The position numbers were made by a program, and so were the translations under genes. Of a stretch of 64,000 nt of DNA, positions 22,303-34,719 are shown piece by piece. The notes under the pieces were generated by a model. It searched no databases. It was not told the origin of the DNA and saw only the letters and a list, made by a program, of their open reading frames with translations. The stretch comes from Conchocele bisecta (Eukaryota; Mollusca; Bivalvia; Lucinida; Thyasiridae), in contig CM055265.1 of the NCBI GenBank assembly GCA_029237695.1, positions 114,426,067-114,490,066 of the forward strand, given 5' to 3'. The stretch's first letter is position 1. Every line of letters begins with the position of its first letter.

Positions 22303-22666
22303 TACGGAGAACCGCAGGGGACATAACTTGTATTTATTAATTCGTTCCCACGAAGTAACAATTCATTTCCTCTATTTAACAATTCGTTCCCACGATTTAG
22401 CAATTCGTTCCCACGAATAACAATTCGTTGTCTCGAATTAACAATTAACAATTCGTTCTCACGATATGACAATTATGTTCCCACGAAATAATAATTGTTA
22501 TACATGTATCGTGGGAATGCACTGTTATTTCGTGGGAACGAATTGTTAAATTGAGGGAACGAATTGCTTATTTGTGGGAACGAATTGTTAATTCGTGGGA
22601 ACGAATTAAATTGAGGGAACGAATTGCTAATAAAAAATAATTCTACATTCCCTGCGGGGCTCCGTA
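22303..22666. mobile_element. Family C foldback element of 21-bp iterons, copy C1
   Basis: The ends are TACGGAGAACCGCAGGGG and CCCTGCGGGGCTCCGTA. The interior holds 21-bp units with constant AACAATTCGTTCC and a variable remainder, in forward orientation to about 22500 and then inverted. The flanks TATTTC and GATTTC match at five of six positions, a probable 6-bp target duplication. Confidence 0.85.
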
Positions 22667-22905
22667 GATTTCCTATCTTGTTGCGTAACAATATCAAGTT
22701 TATCAGGCTAACATATGATCATTGTAAGACATATGCATTTGCGTCTATGCAATTATGCAAATACAGTATCACCGGAGATAGATTACCCAGAAACTCATCA
22801 AAATAAGATCACAGATTTGTTTTTGGTGTCCGGTTTAGAGAGTTTCCAATGTATATGAATGTATACTCGGATATTGTTGCTAAATGTCGTCCTACTATTA
22901 CAAGG

Positions 22906-23060
22906 GTTGATCACGTGGTTTCAATAACAACAAGTACTGAAACTTTCAGAAGCCCTCCGATTCAAAGTATTTTTTGTTGTCCTTATTATGCAACGGATTT
23001 AATGCAATATGGCGCATCAAACGCGTCTTGTTAAGCTGCATTCGTTGTTATCGGTACTTT
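22906..23060 (+). repeat. Element M, left-half copy
   Basis: Matches 18647-18810 from GATCACGTGGTT through CAGAAGCCCTCCGATTCAAA to GTTAAGCTGCATT. The right arm is missing. Confidence 0.75.
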
Positions 23061-23079
23061 GGCCCAAAATTCTAAAAGT

Positions 23080-23322
23080 TTAAACTTTATTTATTTTACA
23101 ACGGTTACAAACAAGAGCGAAGGCAAATTCTTCCGTTGGCACAGATGAACGCGTAAGGGTGATCCTTTATGTGGGAGGAAACCGGAGTATTCGGAGAAAA
23201 TCCACTTGTCCAATCTGGCGACCACCATACCATCTCACATACTGCCCCGACTGAGGATCGAACCTGGGGACGCATTGGTGAGAAGCGCGCTCGTTAACAA
23301 TTGCGCTAACCGGACAACCATG
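23080..23322 (-). mobile_element. tRNA-derived SINE with a conserved core
   Basis: On the minus strand the 5' part is tRNA-like: a box A match GGTTAGCGCAATTG (23298-23312) and a box B match GGTTCGATCCTC (23252-23263), spaced as in a pol III promoter. Downstream is GGATTTTCTCCGAATACTCC followed by GGTTTCCTCCCACA, a core I associate with broadly distributed animal SINEs such as MetaSINEs; that name needs a database check. Non-autonomous and LINE-dependent. Confidence 0.75.
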
Positions 23323-23545
23323 GTTTTATCATGAACATGCACATGACAATCGATACAGTAAATATGTTGTTATACACGAACATGTAGGAGAGTGGGCAAT
23401 CGTGCAGGCAATACTGAACTGAAACTGTCAGTCATTTGAACTTGACCATGGGTACGGGGAGAGCATGGGTGGGGCGGGAAATCAACTTGAAATGTGGTTG
23501 ACGACAAGTATGTACATCGCTCAGACGGTAATGAAGAGGTTATTC

Positions 23546-23827
23546 CTTCCGGCCTTCGTCCAGTATTCCCGCGACTTTTCCAAGTTTATATCCCCTATAA
23601 ATTCCACAAAAAGGCCATTCATTCCTTATAATTCCAGCATTTGAAATAAATTCATCAATAAAATGTGTTTATTTTCCGTTTTCTTAATAATTATTTTAAC
23701 TGCGCCTCACGGTTACGGAAAGTAGTTCGGCGTGGGAGTTTACTGGGATATAAATGGTGGACAGAGACTTGCTACGGACCAATCAAATGTTAGGGAATTG
23801 TGTAAATATTTTTGTGCTGGAATTATA
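23546..23827 (+). mobile_element. Family A element, copy A3, missing the left hairpin arm
   Basis: Begins at the hairpin tip (CCTTCCGGCCTTCGTCC), then right arm and complete tail to TGCTGGAATTATA. A single-armed derivative. Confidence 0.85.
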
Positions 23828-24102
23828 AACTATTGAACGTGAAATTGTTAAGTTATATATATAACCTTGGCCGTGTACTTAGCGGGTGCGGCGGGGATGG
23901 TGAGAAACAAACACACACAGTTTCAAGCCAATCATTTGTACAGTAAAGAAGTTATAGGCGAATGGAGAAGCGCGCGCCCATCTACTGCACACAACTTACT
24001 TCTTCTATATCAGTCATTGACAACGTGAGCATTAAACAAAGAAAGAAGTCCATACTTGATAACACTTTTAAATACGGTATAAACATGATATAATAAGTTA
24101 TT

Positions 24103-24350
24103 GGGAGCCGTTTCACTAAACTTCGTACGACTAAAATGTTCGTATGACATTGTGCAAATTTAGGATATTCTGGAAATTCCAATTGATGAATTTACATTTA
24201 ATGAGCATTGGCTGCATATGCAGCCGATGCTCAATAAATGTAAATCCAATAATTGTTTACAAGAAAACATTTTAATGTGAAATTAATAGACTATCATAAT
24301 TTTGCACTTACGAACATTTTATTCGTACGAAGTTTAGTGAAACGGCCCCC
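24103..24350. mobile_element. Palindromic MITE family D, copy D1
   Basis: Ends GGGAGCCGTTTCACTAAACT and AGTTTAGTGAAACGGCCCCC. Arms contain CGTACGACTAAAATGTTCGT. The centre is the palindrome GGCTGCATATGCAGCC flanked by inverted ATTTACATTTA words. Non-coding. Confidence 0.85.
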
Positions 24351-24608
24351 ATGTATTTCTAAAATGTTAAAGTTATACCCGTATGGTATACATACAAATT
24401 CATTTTGTTTACTTACGATTCTAGATTCCCATAACATTTAATCTCTATAAATTGTTTACATGTAACACCTGTAAGATGCCGTGCATTGAATCACTGCAAA
24501 CACATACACAACTATAATTCTCCCATATACACGGATATGATTAATTACCAGCGTCTTTTTTGCATATATTCACGTGAAACCTCGCCTACTGTCTGTTCCA
24601 TGTTTTGC

Positions 24609-25072
24609 TGTCGACGAACCTTGGGCTATTAAACACATTAAATTTAAAAATGTTTAAATGTAAGTACTTTTTCATCAATAACAAAAAAGTCACCCTCCCC
24701 AATTGTTTTTATTTGATAAAATTCCATCAAACATGATTTTATTGCGAACAAAATAATTTTCCTATGGGACTTTCACATGGGGGAAAAGGAGGAGAAGGAG
24801 CTGGGGTAGGAGTCAAAAAACGAAACCTGGTTAGATAGCTTGGAAATGATGTAACTAAGAAAACCAAATATTTAAGTTTAATTTTAGTTTCTAGCCCCCA
24901 TGTTAAATTCCCATTGGAAAACCGTTTTTCTTTTCGCAATCAAATCAATATTTGATGAAATTTTATGAATTAAAAAAGTTCAGAGGGTGACCTTTTTGTT
25001 GTTGATGAAAAAGTACTTACATTTAAATATGTTTTAAATTTAATGTGTTTAATAGCCAAACGTTCGTCGGCA
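24609..25072. mobile_element. Palindromic element N, copy 2
   Basis: Outer arms GCTGTCGACGAACCTTGGGC and GTTCGTCGGCAGC. Inner arms ATTAAACACATTAAATTTAA and its complement. It shares the interior of copy 1, including CCTATGGGACTTTCACATGG-type words. Non-coding. Confidence 0.78.
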
Positions 25073-25279
25073 GCAACACGTGGAACAGACAGTAGTCACA
25101 TCGAGTTTTTTAATGTAAATTACGGTAAAAATGAAAGAAAACACTGGAAGCACACATGAACATGTAGATAGATATAAAATTCCACTTCTGAAATACAAGA
25201 TTGACCCCAATAGCCGACACCATGTACATCCACTGACGGTATCGTAACTGCAGACTGTTATCAATTGCATTGTCGTCAA

Positions 25280-25520
25280 ATGTGGCCGCGACTGGAGAAA
25301 ATGGGCTTATGGGATTTGTAACCAGTGTAGCTCCCGATAATTAGCACACTTCTGTACAAGTAGCTGAATCAACTATAGTGTTTGTTAGAAGCGTGGTGAG
25401 TGTTTTTGATGGAATTGCGAACAATGTGGATCCTGATCAGACTGTGCGGATGCGCAGGCCAATCTAATTTGCACTGGTCACAAAACCTATAAGCCCCATT
25501 ATCCAGTCACAGCCAAACAT
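25280..25520. mobile_element. Family G MITE, copy G1
   Basis: The terminal inverted repeats are TGTGGCCGCGACTGGAGAAA and the complement of CCCCATTATCCAGTCACAGC. The interior has GGATCCTGATCAGACTGTGC. A fragment of the same family (GAATGGCGAACAGTG, CTGATCAGACTGCGCGGACG) lies at 25640-25720. Confidence 0.8.
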
Positions 25521-26084
25521 GTAACCATGCCTGTAAAAAAGGGCGAATGCATTTTGTGATCGGTCTAGATCTTAATCCGCTGGCACAGTTCTGTATATTG
25601 ATTATGATCTATACTGTCCGCTTGTGGTTTCAATCATTGAATGGCGAACAGTGTATATCCTGATCAGACTGCGCGGACGAGCAGGCTGATCTGGGGCGAC
25701 ACTGCGCAGACAGCGATAACTCCAATTTCTCCAGTCTCTGCCACAAATACACAAGTATGAATAGTTTGCAATGAACTATACGCAAACAGCCATGCGACAC
25801 GCATGCGAAAACGTGTCTATTTTATTATGTGACAATATGCAAAAATCGAATTAATGATGTCCATAATCGAATACGGATATCCATTTTATATTATACTGAA
25901 TAAATAGAAAAACCACGCGCCTGGAATTTTAGATATCCGAATATCGAATTATGGATATCCATAAATACTGAATAAAGAGACTGCAAAACGGTGTCATATA
26001 CTTATCATCTGCACCTAGTTGTGCATTGATCAAATACACCCTGAGCGATACCAACAGTCTCTGTCACGCACGCGAAAATAAACA

Positions 26085-26345
26085 AACTTAAATTTAGTTT
26101 CAGGCATCGTCTCGTAGAGACGAAAATGTTCGTCTCTACGAGGCGTAGGAACAAATTATGGTTCTTAGGTTTCGTCCTTGCGTGCCGTGGAAACGAATGA
26201 ACGAAGTTCAACGTTCTTAAATTTCGACCCTACTCGGCGTAGGAACGAACGAACTAAGTTTTCGGTTCATATGTTTCGTCTCGACGCGCCGTACACACGA
26301 ATGAACGTATGTTAAGATTTTTAAGTTTCGTTTCTGCTCGTCGTC
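26085..26345 (+). repeat. Degenerate ~60-bp tandem repeat (GTTTCGTC / GGAACGAA units)
   Basis: About four units share TTTCGTCCTTGCGTGCCGTG and variants, then AACGAATGAACGAAGTT. It lies immediately upstream of foldback copy C2. Confidence 0.7.
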
Positions 26346-26396
26346 GAAATGAAGGAAAGAAATGTCCATAAACAACTGCTGTACACTACTGTATCG

Positions 26397-26807
26397 TACG
26401 GAGCAGGGAACGTAAATTTCTTTTTTTTATTAATTCGCTCCCACGAAATAACAATTCGTTCCCTCTATTTAACAATTCGTTCCCACGAATTAACAATTCG
26501 TTCCCACGAATTAACAAATCGTTCCCTCAATTTAACAATTCGTTCCCACGAAATAACAATTCGTTCCCACGGGAACGAATTGTTAATTCGTGGGAATGAA
26601 TTGTTATATCGCGGGAACGAATTGTTAATTCGAGGTAACGAATTCTTAAATTTCAGGAACGAATTGTCATTTCGTTGGAACGAATTGTCAATTCGAGGGA
26701 ACGAATTGTTAATTCGAGGGAAAGAATTGTTAAATTGAGGGAACGAATTGTTATTTCGTGGAAACGAATTCATAAAAAAAAATCCATGTCCCCTGCGGGG
26801 CTCCGTA
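26397..26807. mobile_element. Family C foldback element, copy C2, with 6-bp target duplication
   Basis: Ends TACGGAGCAGGG and CCCCTGCGGGGCTCCGTA. GTATCG lies immediately outside both ends (26391-26396 and 26808-26813). About six 21-bp units run forward and about nine inverted, meeting at a CCCACGGG centre near 26570. Long open frames on both strands here are produced by the 21-bp (seven-codon) period. Confidence 0.9.
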
Positions 26808-26813
26808 GTATCG

Positions 26814-27319
26814 TGACGTAGAACGATGTGCAAACTTTCAAGACAAAAGGTAAAAAACTACTCTTCCAAACTAGAACATAGAGAATACCCGGCTAGTACT
26901 TTTGATATCAAGTTTATCAGGCAAGGCTATGAAACGCGTAGGAATACCGAGGCTTGCCGAAAAATACACTAGCCTGGTATTCTATTTATCAGGTAAGGTT
27001 TTAGGCTACAGAATGAGCAATTATGACGTTGTTTTCGTTGAAAAGAACGCGGAATTGTTTCCGTCATTACTCTGACGTAATTCGGTAACGTCATGCGACG
27101 CCGTTCGACCCGGATATTCGTGTCAGGTCAATGCCTGATACAGCAATATGTTATCAGTCAGTAAGTACGTATTCGGCCAATACAAAGCTCGCTACCTGAT
27201 AAAATGGTATATTATACTCATCTGCTTTGATCCATCAGAAGAGACATTTCACCAGCTAAACTGCGAAAAGAGTACAGTATAGAGTATTACAACGCGTATT
27301 AGACTGTGTGGTTAATTAT
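26814..27319. other. Non-coding stretch, nothing recognised
   Basis: A TATCAGGCAAGGCTATGAAACGCG-like line resembles 52910-52960 beside C4 in reverse. No coding region. Confidence 0.45.
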
Positions 27320-27860
27320 CACCCCGCAGATAGGCAAGAGGGGATATAGCGTTAGTCAATGTGCGTACGTACGTGCGTACGTACGTTAGTAATACATTTC
27401 ATTTTTCAATAACTCATGTTCCGCTTCACCGATTTTGATAATGTTTGGCCACATTGTGTGTCTAGGGATGGTGCAGTGTTTTGCATACGACTCATGCCCG
27501 ACCGCCCAATGTCAAGGTCACTGAAGACTTATGTTTATCGTGTGTCTAAATAACTGCTTCGCCGATTTTGATATTATTTGGCCATAATATGTGGTTATGA
27601 ATGTTGCTTTGTTTTGAATACGACCTACGCGCGACCTCCCAATGTCAAGGTCACTGAGGACTTAAATGTATGTTCACCTTGTTTGTAAGGCAAATTTGTA
27701 AGACAAAATGTTAGTTTCCGGGTTATTTTTATCAAAGCTTCCAGTACGTCCCACGTTCGACCGCCCAATGTCAGGTCATGAGGACTTTTGTTATTTTTTT
27801 GTATTTTGTATTTTTGTATTATTATTATTATTATAGCTGTCAGCGAGGGGATACGCTTCG
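27320..27860 (+). repeat. Dispersed repeat family U, copy 1
   Basis: Opens with AGAGGGGATATAGCGTTAGT and a (CGTA)n tract (27363-27386). Tandem ~140-bp units containing TTCACCGATTTTGATAATGT, GTGTGTCTAGGGATGGTG and CAATGTCAAGGTCACTGA follow, closing with CAGCGAGGGGATACGC. Inverted and partial copies lie at 34.4-34.7 and 31.7-31.9 kb. Confidence 0.75.
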
Positions 27861-28014
27861 TTTGATGATTCCATTTCGTGTTCACATCTTGTGTTATATA
27901 GAAAGGCCGCTCGATGTCGTAATATGTATCTTCGCTGCGCATCGTGTACCCAACCCTTTCACCCCTAAGTAAGTATTTTGGATTTGTTTGATATGTTCGT
28001 TTTACAGGCAATCC

Positions 28015-28130
28015 AATCGTCACACTAGTCTATTTATGAAAAGGGGGTGTTTCGTTCTTAAAAATATGAGATCTACACTTTTTGCCAATACCACTCACTA
28101 TACAGGTATGTGGTGTTGAAACGGTTAATA
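28015..28130 (+). repeat. Family H fragment, copy H4
   Basis: TTATGAAAAGGGGGTGTTTC to TGTTGAAACGGTTAA. The central palindrome is deleted. Confidence 0.65.
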
Positions 28131-28669
28131 GTACAACTACATGTACATGTAATTGTGACTGTGAGTGAAAAATGGGACTTGTGGGGTTGTAGTAATTTTG
28201 GCTACAAATCCGTTAAGGCGTATTATCACACGACGTGCTTACATGGTAATACAATTTAGATGGGAGATAAAGGGAACAATATAGCCGCATAATGAGTATT
28301 ATAGTTGTTGAATATATCACCACTTAATATACCCCTACATACAACAGGAGAAAATCGGTACTTGTATTAAATAGGGGATCTTACATGACTGGTGATTTAA
28401 TATTATATTGATTAAACTCGTTCACTGTTTTCATAAGAAACGGGTATTGCGAGTTTAATAACTATCAAGTGTTAGATTATATTTATTGCATGTGCACAAC
28501 CTCATATACTGAAGCTGTACTGGTCACAAGAGTTGGGTTTTGCAAACATCTCGTGTGTATGACTGCGTCTCAGATATCCAATATGTTTTTCTTCGCTGCA
28601 TACAGTAAATAGCATACATGAATCAATCGCACCTTTTTGTTTCCCACATTCCCAACAGCATGCGTAATA
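28131..28669. other. Non-coding stretch, nothing recognised
   Basis: Short frames only. Confidence 0.5.
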
Positions 28670-29186
28670 TTAAAGGTGCATTCCCACTCAGTAGGCATAT
28701 ATGTACATGTTATTTTAGGAAATAAATAAGTGTATAGTTGCGTCACTATTCTACCAGTTCTAAAAATTACGAGTGTCCGCTATACAGATATAATCAGTTA
28801 GTAATATTTGTTTTACTGATTGTGACGTGCGGTGGTATCAGGCTATTTTCATATGCAAATGAGGAATGATATTTTTTAATTATTTATACTAATTAAACGC
28901 GTCACATGAAAATTAATATTTTCGACAGATTATAAAATATGATCATTGCACATCAACAAATAAATACAGAGAAGACATAGAAATGTCCGTTAACAGTTTA
29001 AGGAAACACGATTATCGCCCCTGATATCAGTGCGGAAAGTTAAGTCTGCTATCAAATGTATAATAAATAATGCCAATCAATACGTGGGGTATGGTGAATG
29101 AATGTTTATTTTGCCAGAAAATATCTCAGATGATGTCTCTGATATAAAGAACATTTTGTGCCTACTGAGTGGGCATGTACCTTTAA
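28670..29186. mobile_element. Family B TTAA-flanked MITE, copy B3 (most complete)
   Basis: TTAA at 28670-28673 and 29183-29186. The terminal inverted repeats are about 28 bases: AAGGTGCATTCCCACTCAGT against ACTGAGTGGGCATGTACCTT. The interior matches B1 and B2 throughout. A good reference copy for the family; no ORF. Confidence 0.92.
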
Positions 29187-29599
29187 AGTATTCAGTAACC
29201 GCTACATATGCGCCAGTAATTGTGAAATGTATGTATTTGTTATTGTTGTGAAATGTTAATACTGTACCAACTTTAAAAAGAGGTTCCCATTATATTGTAA
29301 TTGATTTAAATAAAATAAATGAGTAACCATCGCCAACAAAACGTGTGTATACTAATGAAAAATAAATTCTATTTTTCAGTTTTTAAACATTTTTTTTACC
29401 AATCCCTGAGTTTTTACCGGCGACATATAAGTACATTTGGATTCAGAAATACGAAACACATAAATTAAACTATTTTTCCTATTCTGTGTCATCATTCTTC
29501 AGGCACATCCGAGACCAAATACATTTAAAAGCTTTAATCAAATGCGAAAAAGTAACTATATCGCGCTCACAGCAAGCAGACGCCTATTGAATGTTGTGA

Positions 29600-29859
29600 C
29601 ACTTTCAGCTCTAAATAACTGGAATGGAGTTTGATATGTTACTTTTCCGACCAAACCAATCGTCATAAAATAATTTTCAGACTAGTCCATTTACCAAATG
29701 GTGTTTAATATGAAAACTATTTGCAAAACAATATGAAAATTACTTGCAAAACGTGCAGATCCTGATGAGACGGCTCGTCACGAGCCGTCTCATCTGGATC
29801 AACACTGTTTGCAAATAACACTATAGAGGTCTGTACAATGTAGTGTTGAAAAGGTTAAA
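29600..29859. mobile_element. Family H element, copy H2
   Basis: Shares GGAATGGAGTTTGATATG, the paired GATGAGACGGCTCG / CGAGCCGTCTCATC palindrome and the GTTGAAAAGGTTAA end with H1. Confidence 0.75.
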
Positions 29860-31734
29860 CGTTCTGAGCATTTACATGTGTGCTCTGTTCGTTCTCATGC
29901 TCAGTTCTCATGCTCAGTTCTCATGCTAGAAATCAGGGAGTTTAATTGGTCGAGGCTGAGCTGTGCCAGGAAACGGAGATAGTGCCGATTACTAAATTTG
30001 GAGAACATGAAAAATGAATGCGTTTAACGTCCCAGCAACAGCTACGGTCACATAGACACGGTACCGCGGTTTCAGGGACCAGTCAAGGGACCAGTGCGAT
30101 GGAAATACAATGATGTCGGCTAATTCTGCGCACCTAATATTCAGTTCAGATTCCCTGAACATTCAAGGCAGTTCAAAGTACATTGTCGCCTAACTGTCGT
30201 TCTTTGACATTGCCTCACTTTTAAGTCGGTTGTCCTCATGAATTCAAAATGGTGAACGCATAATTTAACTGGCTACATATCAGCGAAGTCTTCACTTACA
30301 CTGCACGTTGATCCCTAAATAATCTTAAATATGAGCACCCTAGTGTATGTCAACGATGTTATCTATTATCTTGGTAAATTGAGACTTTTGAACAATTATA
30401 GCCAGTACTTAGCGAATGATATGTCATTTAATGCCACTCATTTTATTATGAACGGAGATAGACACGCAGCTATTTAATGACATATATATCCGGTGTTTGT
30501 ATTAAATTTGGTAAAACAAATGCATCAAAATCTCTCTAATATATTCAGAATCAGTGATTTCAATGCAGCTTCTTGATTGTTTGTGTATAAGCAATACATA
30601 ATGCACAAAACACACAGTGAGGTCGGTGGGGTCGAAAAGTCCTGAAATTAATTGGAAATTTGATGGTCATAAACTTGCTTTTCGCATGATTTGTAGTATC
30701 AAATCATCAGCTTATCACTTGACTGCATAATAATGTATGTCTGAATCAGGCGATGGTAATGCGATCCTCAAGAAAGACACTTGGCGACAATTATAAGGTA
30801 TCACGCTACCAAATCTGCCCGACGTCGTGTTTTGTCAGAAAGTTAATGTTATAAGCCACCTACTGCAGATGTACACGTGCACTGTCTACAAACAAATACT
30901 CCATTTGCAGCAATTCCGTACACGTGTGGGCACAATCATATGATCCGGCGACGAAGGGTGAGGATTGGGGATTCGGGGACAAGCGCCCCTTGGGAATATA
31001 TTTCATCCCTGAATGCCAATCGGTGTGTCTGAAATGTATTTCATATTGAAATGAAAAGAGAAAGAAATTGAAAGTTTTTACTTGATCTTTTTATCACTTC
31101 TTTCTATCTATGTTGGTCTGTAGTAATTAAAATAACACCACTCTATCATGATATGAAAGTCATTCGTCACACATATCTACATGTAAAGTGAGCTTCCAGC
31201 TGTGGCGGATTTACATGGGGATGGCCATCCCATATGCATAACCTGCAACTGCAACATCAATTATGTATTATATTTACGCGGTTTGGGTTATGGTCCCGCG
31301 GGATAATTTTAGAAGCCTAGCCTTTCGCGCTTTCATGTTCATTGTCTATCCGACTGTATCGTTCGTATATTGTCATCCCGATGATGGACTTTCTCTCATC
31401 ATCAATATCTCGTGTTTTGTGTTAAAATACAAACCTTAATATAATCTCTAAGTATTAGTTTTTCCGGCATATTCTCTTACACAGATCTGGCAGTCGTTAA
31501 ACTACGTCATTTCCGGTCATGATGTCAGATTTTAAAAATATTTCGTCGCATACGAAATGTTAAATAATTTCCAAAATTATTTCAGACAGCAGCAAACAAC
31601 AGGGAAACGCCAACACTCCTCACTCAGCCTTACATGTATTTGAAAAAAATATTCATACGAAATTACATTACTTGGACCGCAATGCACAACATGACGTCGT
31701 TACATTAGCAACTGCAACTTGATAATATTTGTCT
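29860..31734. other. Long non-coding stretch with one small tandem repeat
   Basis: Three copies of TTCTCATGCTCAG lie at 29893-29930. Otherwise I see no gene, no copy of the window's repeat families and no notable inverted repeat in 1.9 kb. It is one of the least repetitive parts of the window. Confidence 0.55.
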
Positions 31735-31905
31735 ACCATATATGTCTAGGAATTGTGCTTTGTTTTGTATATAACCCACGTCCGACTGCCCCAGGTCAAG
31801 GTCACTGAATACTCATGTTTACCTTATTTGTCAGGCAAAAATGTTTTAAATAAGTATTATTATTAACAACGCTGCCAGCGAAGAGATTAGCTTCGTTTAA
31901 CGATG
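31735..31905 (+). repeat. Family U fragment, copy 2
   Basis: CAGGTCAAGGTCACTGAATA, TTACCTTATTTGTCAGGCAA and GCCAGCGAAGAGATTAGCTT match the 3' part of 27.3-27.9 kb. Confidence 0.65.
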
Positions 31906-31936
31906 TCATTTCTTGTTATGCACGCATATATTATAA

Positions 31937-32074
31937 GTTATTGTGATTCTACACAGGTTATATGGTGTAATATTGCCCGTCTGGAGGTATGTTCAACCGA
32001 GGCGATAGCCGAGGGTGAACATACCTTCAGACGGGCAATATTACACTATATAGCCTGTGTAGAATCACAATAAC
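31937..32074. mobile_element. Near-perfect 138-bp palindrome
   Basis: Arms GTTATTGTGATTCTACACAG and CTGTGTAGAATCACAATAAC. The inner arms are TAATATTGCCCGTCTGGAGG, and the centre is GAGGCGATAGCCGAGG. Probably a foldback MITE. Only copy in the window. Confidence 0.8.
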
Positions 32075-33110
32075 GTATTTGTCATCCCGCAGATCCTTTA
32101 TTTGGCCGTATAAACATAATTATCTCTTCTTTTGATCTTTGCGTTTTTTCAGGAAGAAAAATAATCCGAGATTCGATTTTTCTACCGTCAGTCTTAATAT
32201 AAAGGCCTAAATGAACATTTTGTTTTTTTAAGTAAGAAATCCATCGAAAACGACTTTATGACAGTTTTTTTATATCGTGTAATTAAATTTATATTCCACT
32301 GCTCTATCGATTTGCTCTCCCTTTGGCACCTGTAGAATAATGCGACTGGTTCCCAAACATTCGCTGTCATTGCTACGCCGCGTTTCGTGCGTGGAACCCA
32401 TAGTTTGTGACCTAAATATAGCCGTGTCACGAAGCCAAGGGTGTTGAGATTTGAAATGCAATTTTCGTTATTTTGGCTAATTTTTCGCTCATATTTTGAT
32501 GAGCGAAGAATATTTATGGAAAAATAAACAATAAAGACTGGTTTTGAGTGTACAATTTGTTACTTTTATTGATCAATTCGGGTTTTTATTGTGTTTAGTG
32601 AGGAATACAATTCGCAATCGCTAGACGCTTGCAAAATGTGTCTTCATTGGACGCGAGACGCCGGAGGGGAATCGCAATTCCTGTATGTCCGACGGCCTTG
32701 GCAGGTCATATAATATATATGACCAAGCAAGCTAGCCAATCAAAAGCCGAGAAACTTATCTGCGGTATGACAAATTTCAATAGTTCACATGAGGTCAATG
32801 TCAATGTCAAAAGGTCAATTATGTGTCACAAACGTAGAACAAATGAGAACAAGTGGTGTACGGTTGCACACTTTACAATAAGTTGGTGTATGAATACATT
32901 CGCATGTACATTGTTGCAATTGTGAGTGTTATGTCGACATGTTGTGATATTTAAGTGACAACATCTCGACATCTCGATAGCAAATATATACCACCATACT
33001 AATCAAACATTATCATTCTTTCCATTTTCGACAAATCAAAGATTGTTGCAAAAGTAGGCACACCATGGCATATAACTCTAAATCGACTGTCTAATATTTA
33101 ATACAAATAA
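32075..33110. other. Non-coding stretch
   Basis: No gene. A small inverted repeat (GGTCATATAATATATATGACC) lies at 32704-32724 and an ATGTCGACAT fragment at 32930-33000. Confidence 0.5.
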
Positions 33111-33325
33111 ATGGCTGTTACAGGAGAAATGGGGCTTATGGTATTTGTTCAAAAAGCACACTCCGATAGGGTGATAACGATCTATAGTGCTTGTTAGAAA
33201 CATGACAGGTGTTTCATTAATGGAATGAGGAACCGTGCAGATCCTGATCAGACTGTGCAGGCTGATCTGGATCTACACTGGTCGCAAAACCCATAAGCCA
33301 CATTCCCCCAGTCATGGCCACATAT
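33111..33325. mobile_element. Family G MITE, copy G2
   Basis: ATGGCTGTTACAGGAGAAAT opens, and CCCCCAGTCATGGCCACAT closes as inverted ends. The centre is CAGATCCTGATCAGACTGTG. Confidence 0.8.
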
Positions 33326-33340
33326 AACATAGAGCGAGAC

Positions 33341-34306
33341 ACTTTGATAATATAAAGGAACTGGGTCTCAAATATATGAACAATTATGTGCAACATGTGA
33401 CTACATGTAAAGAAGCAGTAAATAAAACATATAATTGTAGATTCTATGCTACAGTGGAGTCACCGTGTAAGTGTATTGTTTTCACGCACGCGTGTCGTGT
33501 GCGTCTCGTGTTCGTCTTGTGCCGTGTTTTTAATGAGGACACGAAGTTCGTTTCGTTTTACTAATCTGCATATCGTGTTGGTGTGAATCGTGCCGTGTAA
33601 AACGATACGAATTAGAAGATAGGTGCCGTGTCGTGCCGTGTTACACGGCATTCGTGACGTGCCACACGGGACGATTTGGATTAACCAATGAGATTGTCCG
33701 AATCGTGTGGTTCAAATATACCGATGCGCCGGTTCATTTCGCATGTAAAGGTTAGACACCTCCAAATAGTTTTACTATATAATTTAACCGAATGCCATCC
33801 AATAAGTCCAGTCCCTCCTACTTTCACTATTCGTATGGATGCTGTGGGACCCACTTGTACATGACCAGCAGCCAGTCTGTACTGGTTCTGCATGAACTAA
33901 ACAATAGGTTCACTTATTCCTCAGAAAGAAAAATCCAACCTTGTAGTATCCTCCAATACTGTTTACATTTTGTGGCCACGGAAACTCTGTTCACATCACG
34001 TGACCAACAGGTTCAGTTTTTTTCTTTTAAATGCTACAAATATGCTGAACACTGGTGTTAATAGCACCCCAAAAAGTGAAACTGGGTAGTAATGGATCAA
34101 GATTTGCAAGTAAACGGTGTCTGTGACCTCAAAACACCCGCACTATTTTTTTATACCAGACTGTTTTTGCATTTGGTATCCTCTAACCTATAACTTTGAT
34201 AATATAAAGGCACTGGGTCTCAAATACATAAACAAGTGTGTGCAACATGTGACTACATGCAAAGAAGCAGTAAATAAAACATATAATTGTAGATTCTATG
34301 TTACAC
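33341..34306 (+). repeat. Direct repeats of ~112 bp flanking a family P copy
   Basis: Bases 33341-33452 and 34195-34306 are near-identical (TTTGATAATATAAAGG, AGAAGCAGTAAATAAAACAT). Between them is family P (33753-34150: CCAAATAGTTTTACTATATA, GTACTGGTTCTGCATGAA, GTTTACATTTTGTGGCCACG). The direct repeats are too short for typical LTRs, and no gag or pol frame lies between. Confidence 0.7.
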
Positions 34307-34404
34307 ATGTATATATTTCTGGACCCGCTTGTATATACGAATTGTCTGAATGAACAACGTTGGATAGTAGCACAATGTCTATAAGAAGGGCATCGCTATC
34401 ATGA

Positions 34405-34670
34405 AGTCAATCCCCTCACTGGCAGCCTCGATAGCAAAAGATGAATGACATTTGATGAACATAAGTCCTCAGTGACCTTGACCTTGGGTAGTCGGACGTG
34501 GGTCGTATGCACAACAAAGCGCCATCCCTAGACACACATTGTGGCCAAATATTATCAAAAACGGTGAAGCGGTTCATGGGTTATTGAAAAATGAATGGTG
34601 TTACTAACGTACGTACGTATGTACATTTACATGAACTAACGCTATATCCCCTCTTGACTATCGGCGAGCG
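34405..34670 (-). repeat. Family U, copy 3 (inverted)
   Basis: GACCTTGACCTTGGGTAGTC, AGACACACATTGTGGCC, a (ACGT)n tract and CTAACGCTATATCCCCTC are the reverse complement of the 27.3-kb copy. Confidence 0.75.
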
Positions 34671-34719
34671 GATAACATTGCAAATCTATTTATAGAGATC
34701 CGGTTTATTATAGCGTTTA

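Noticed and set aside
33341..34306. A classical LTR retrotransposon bounded by the direct repeats
   Set aside because: The repeats are only ~112 bases, the interior has no gag or pol frame, and no primer-binding site or TG...CA ends were found.
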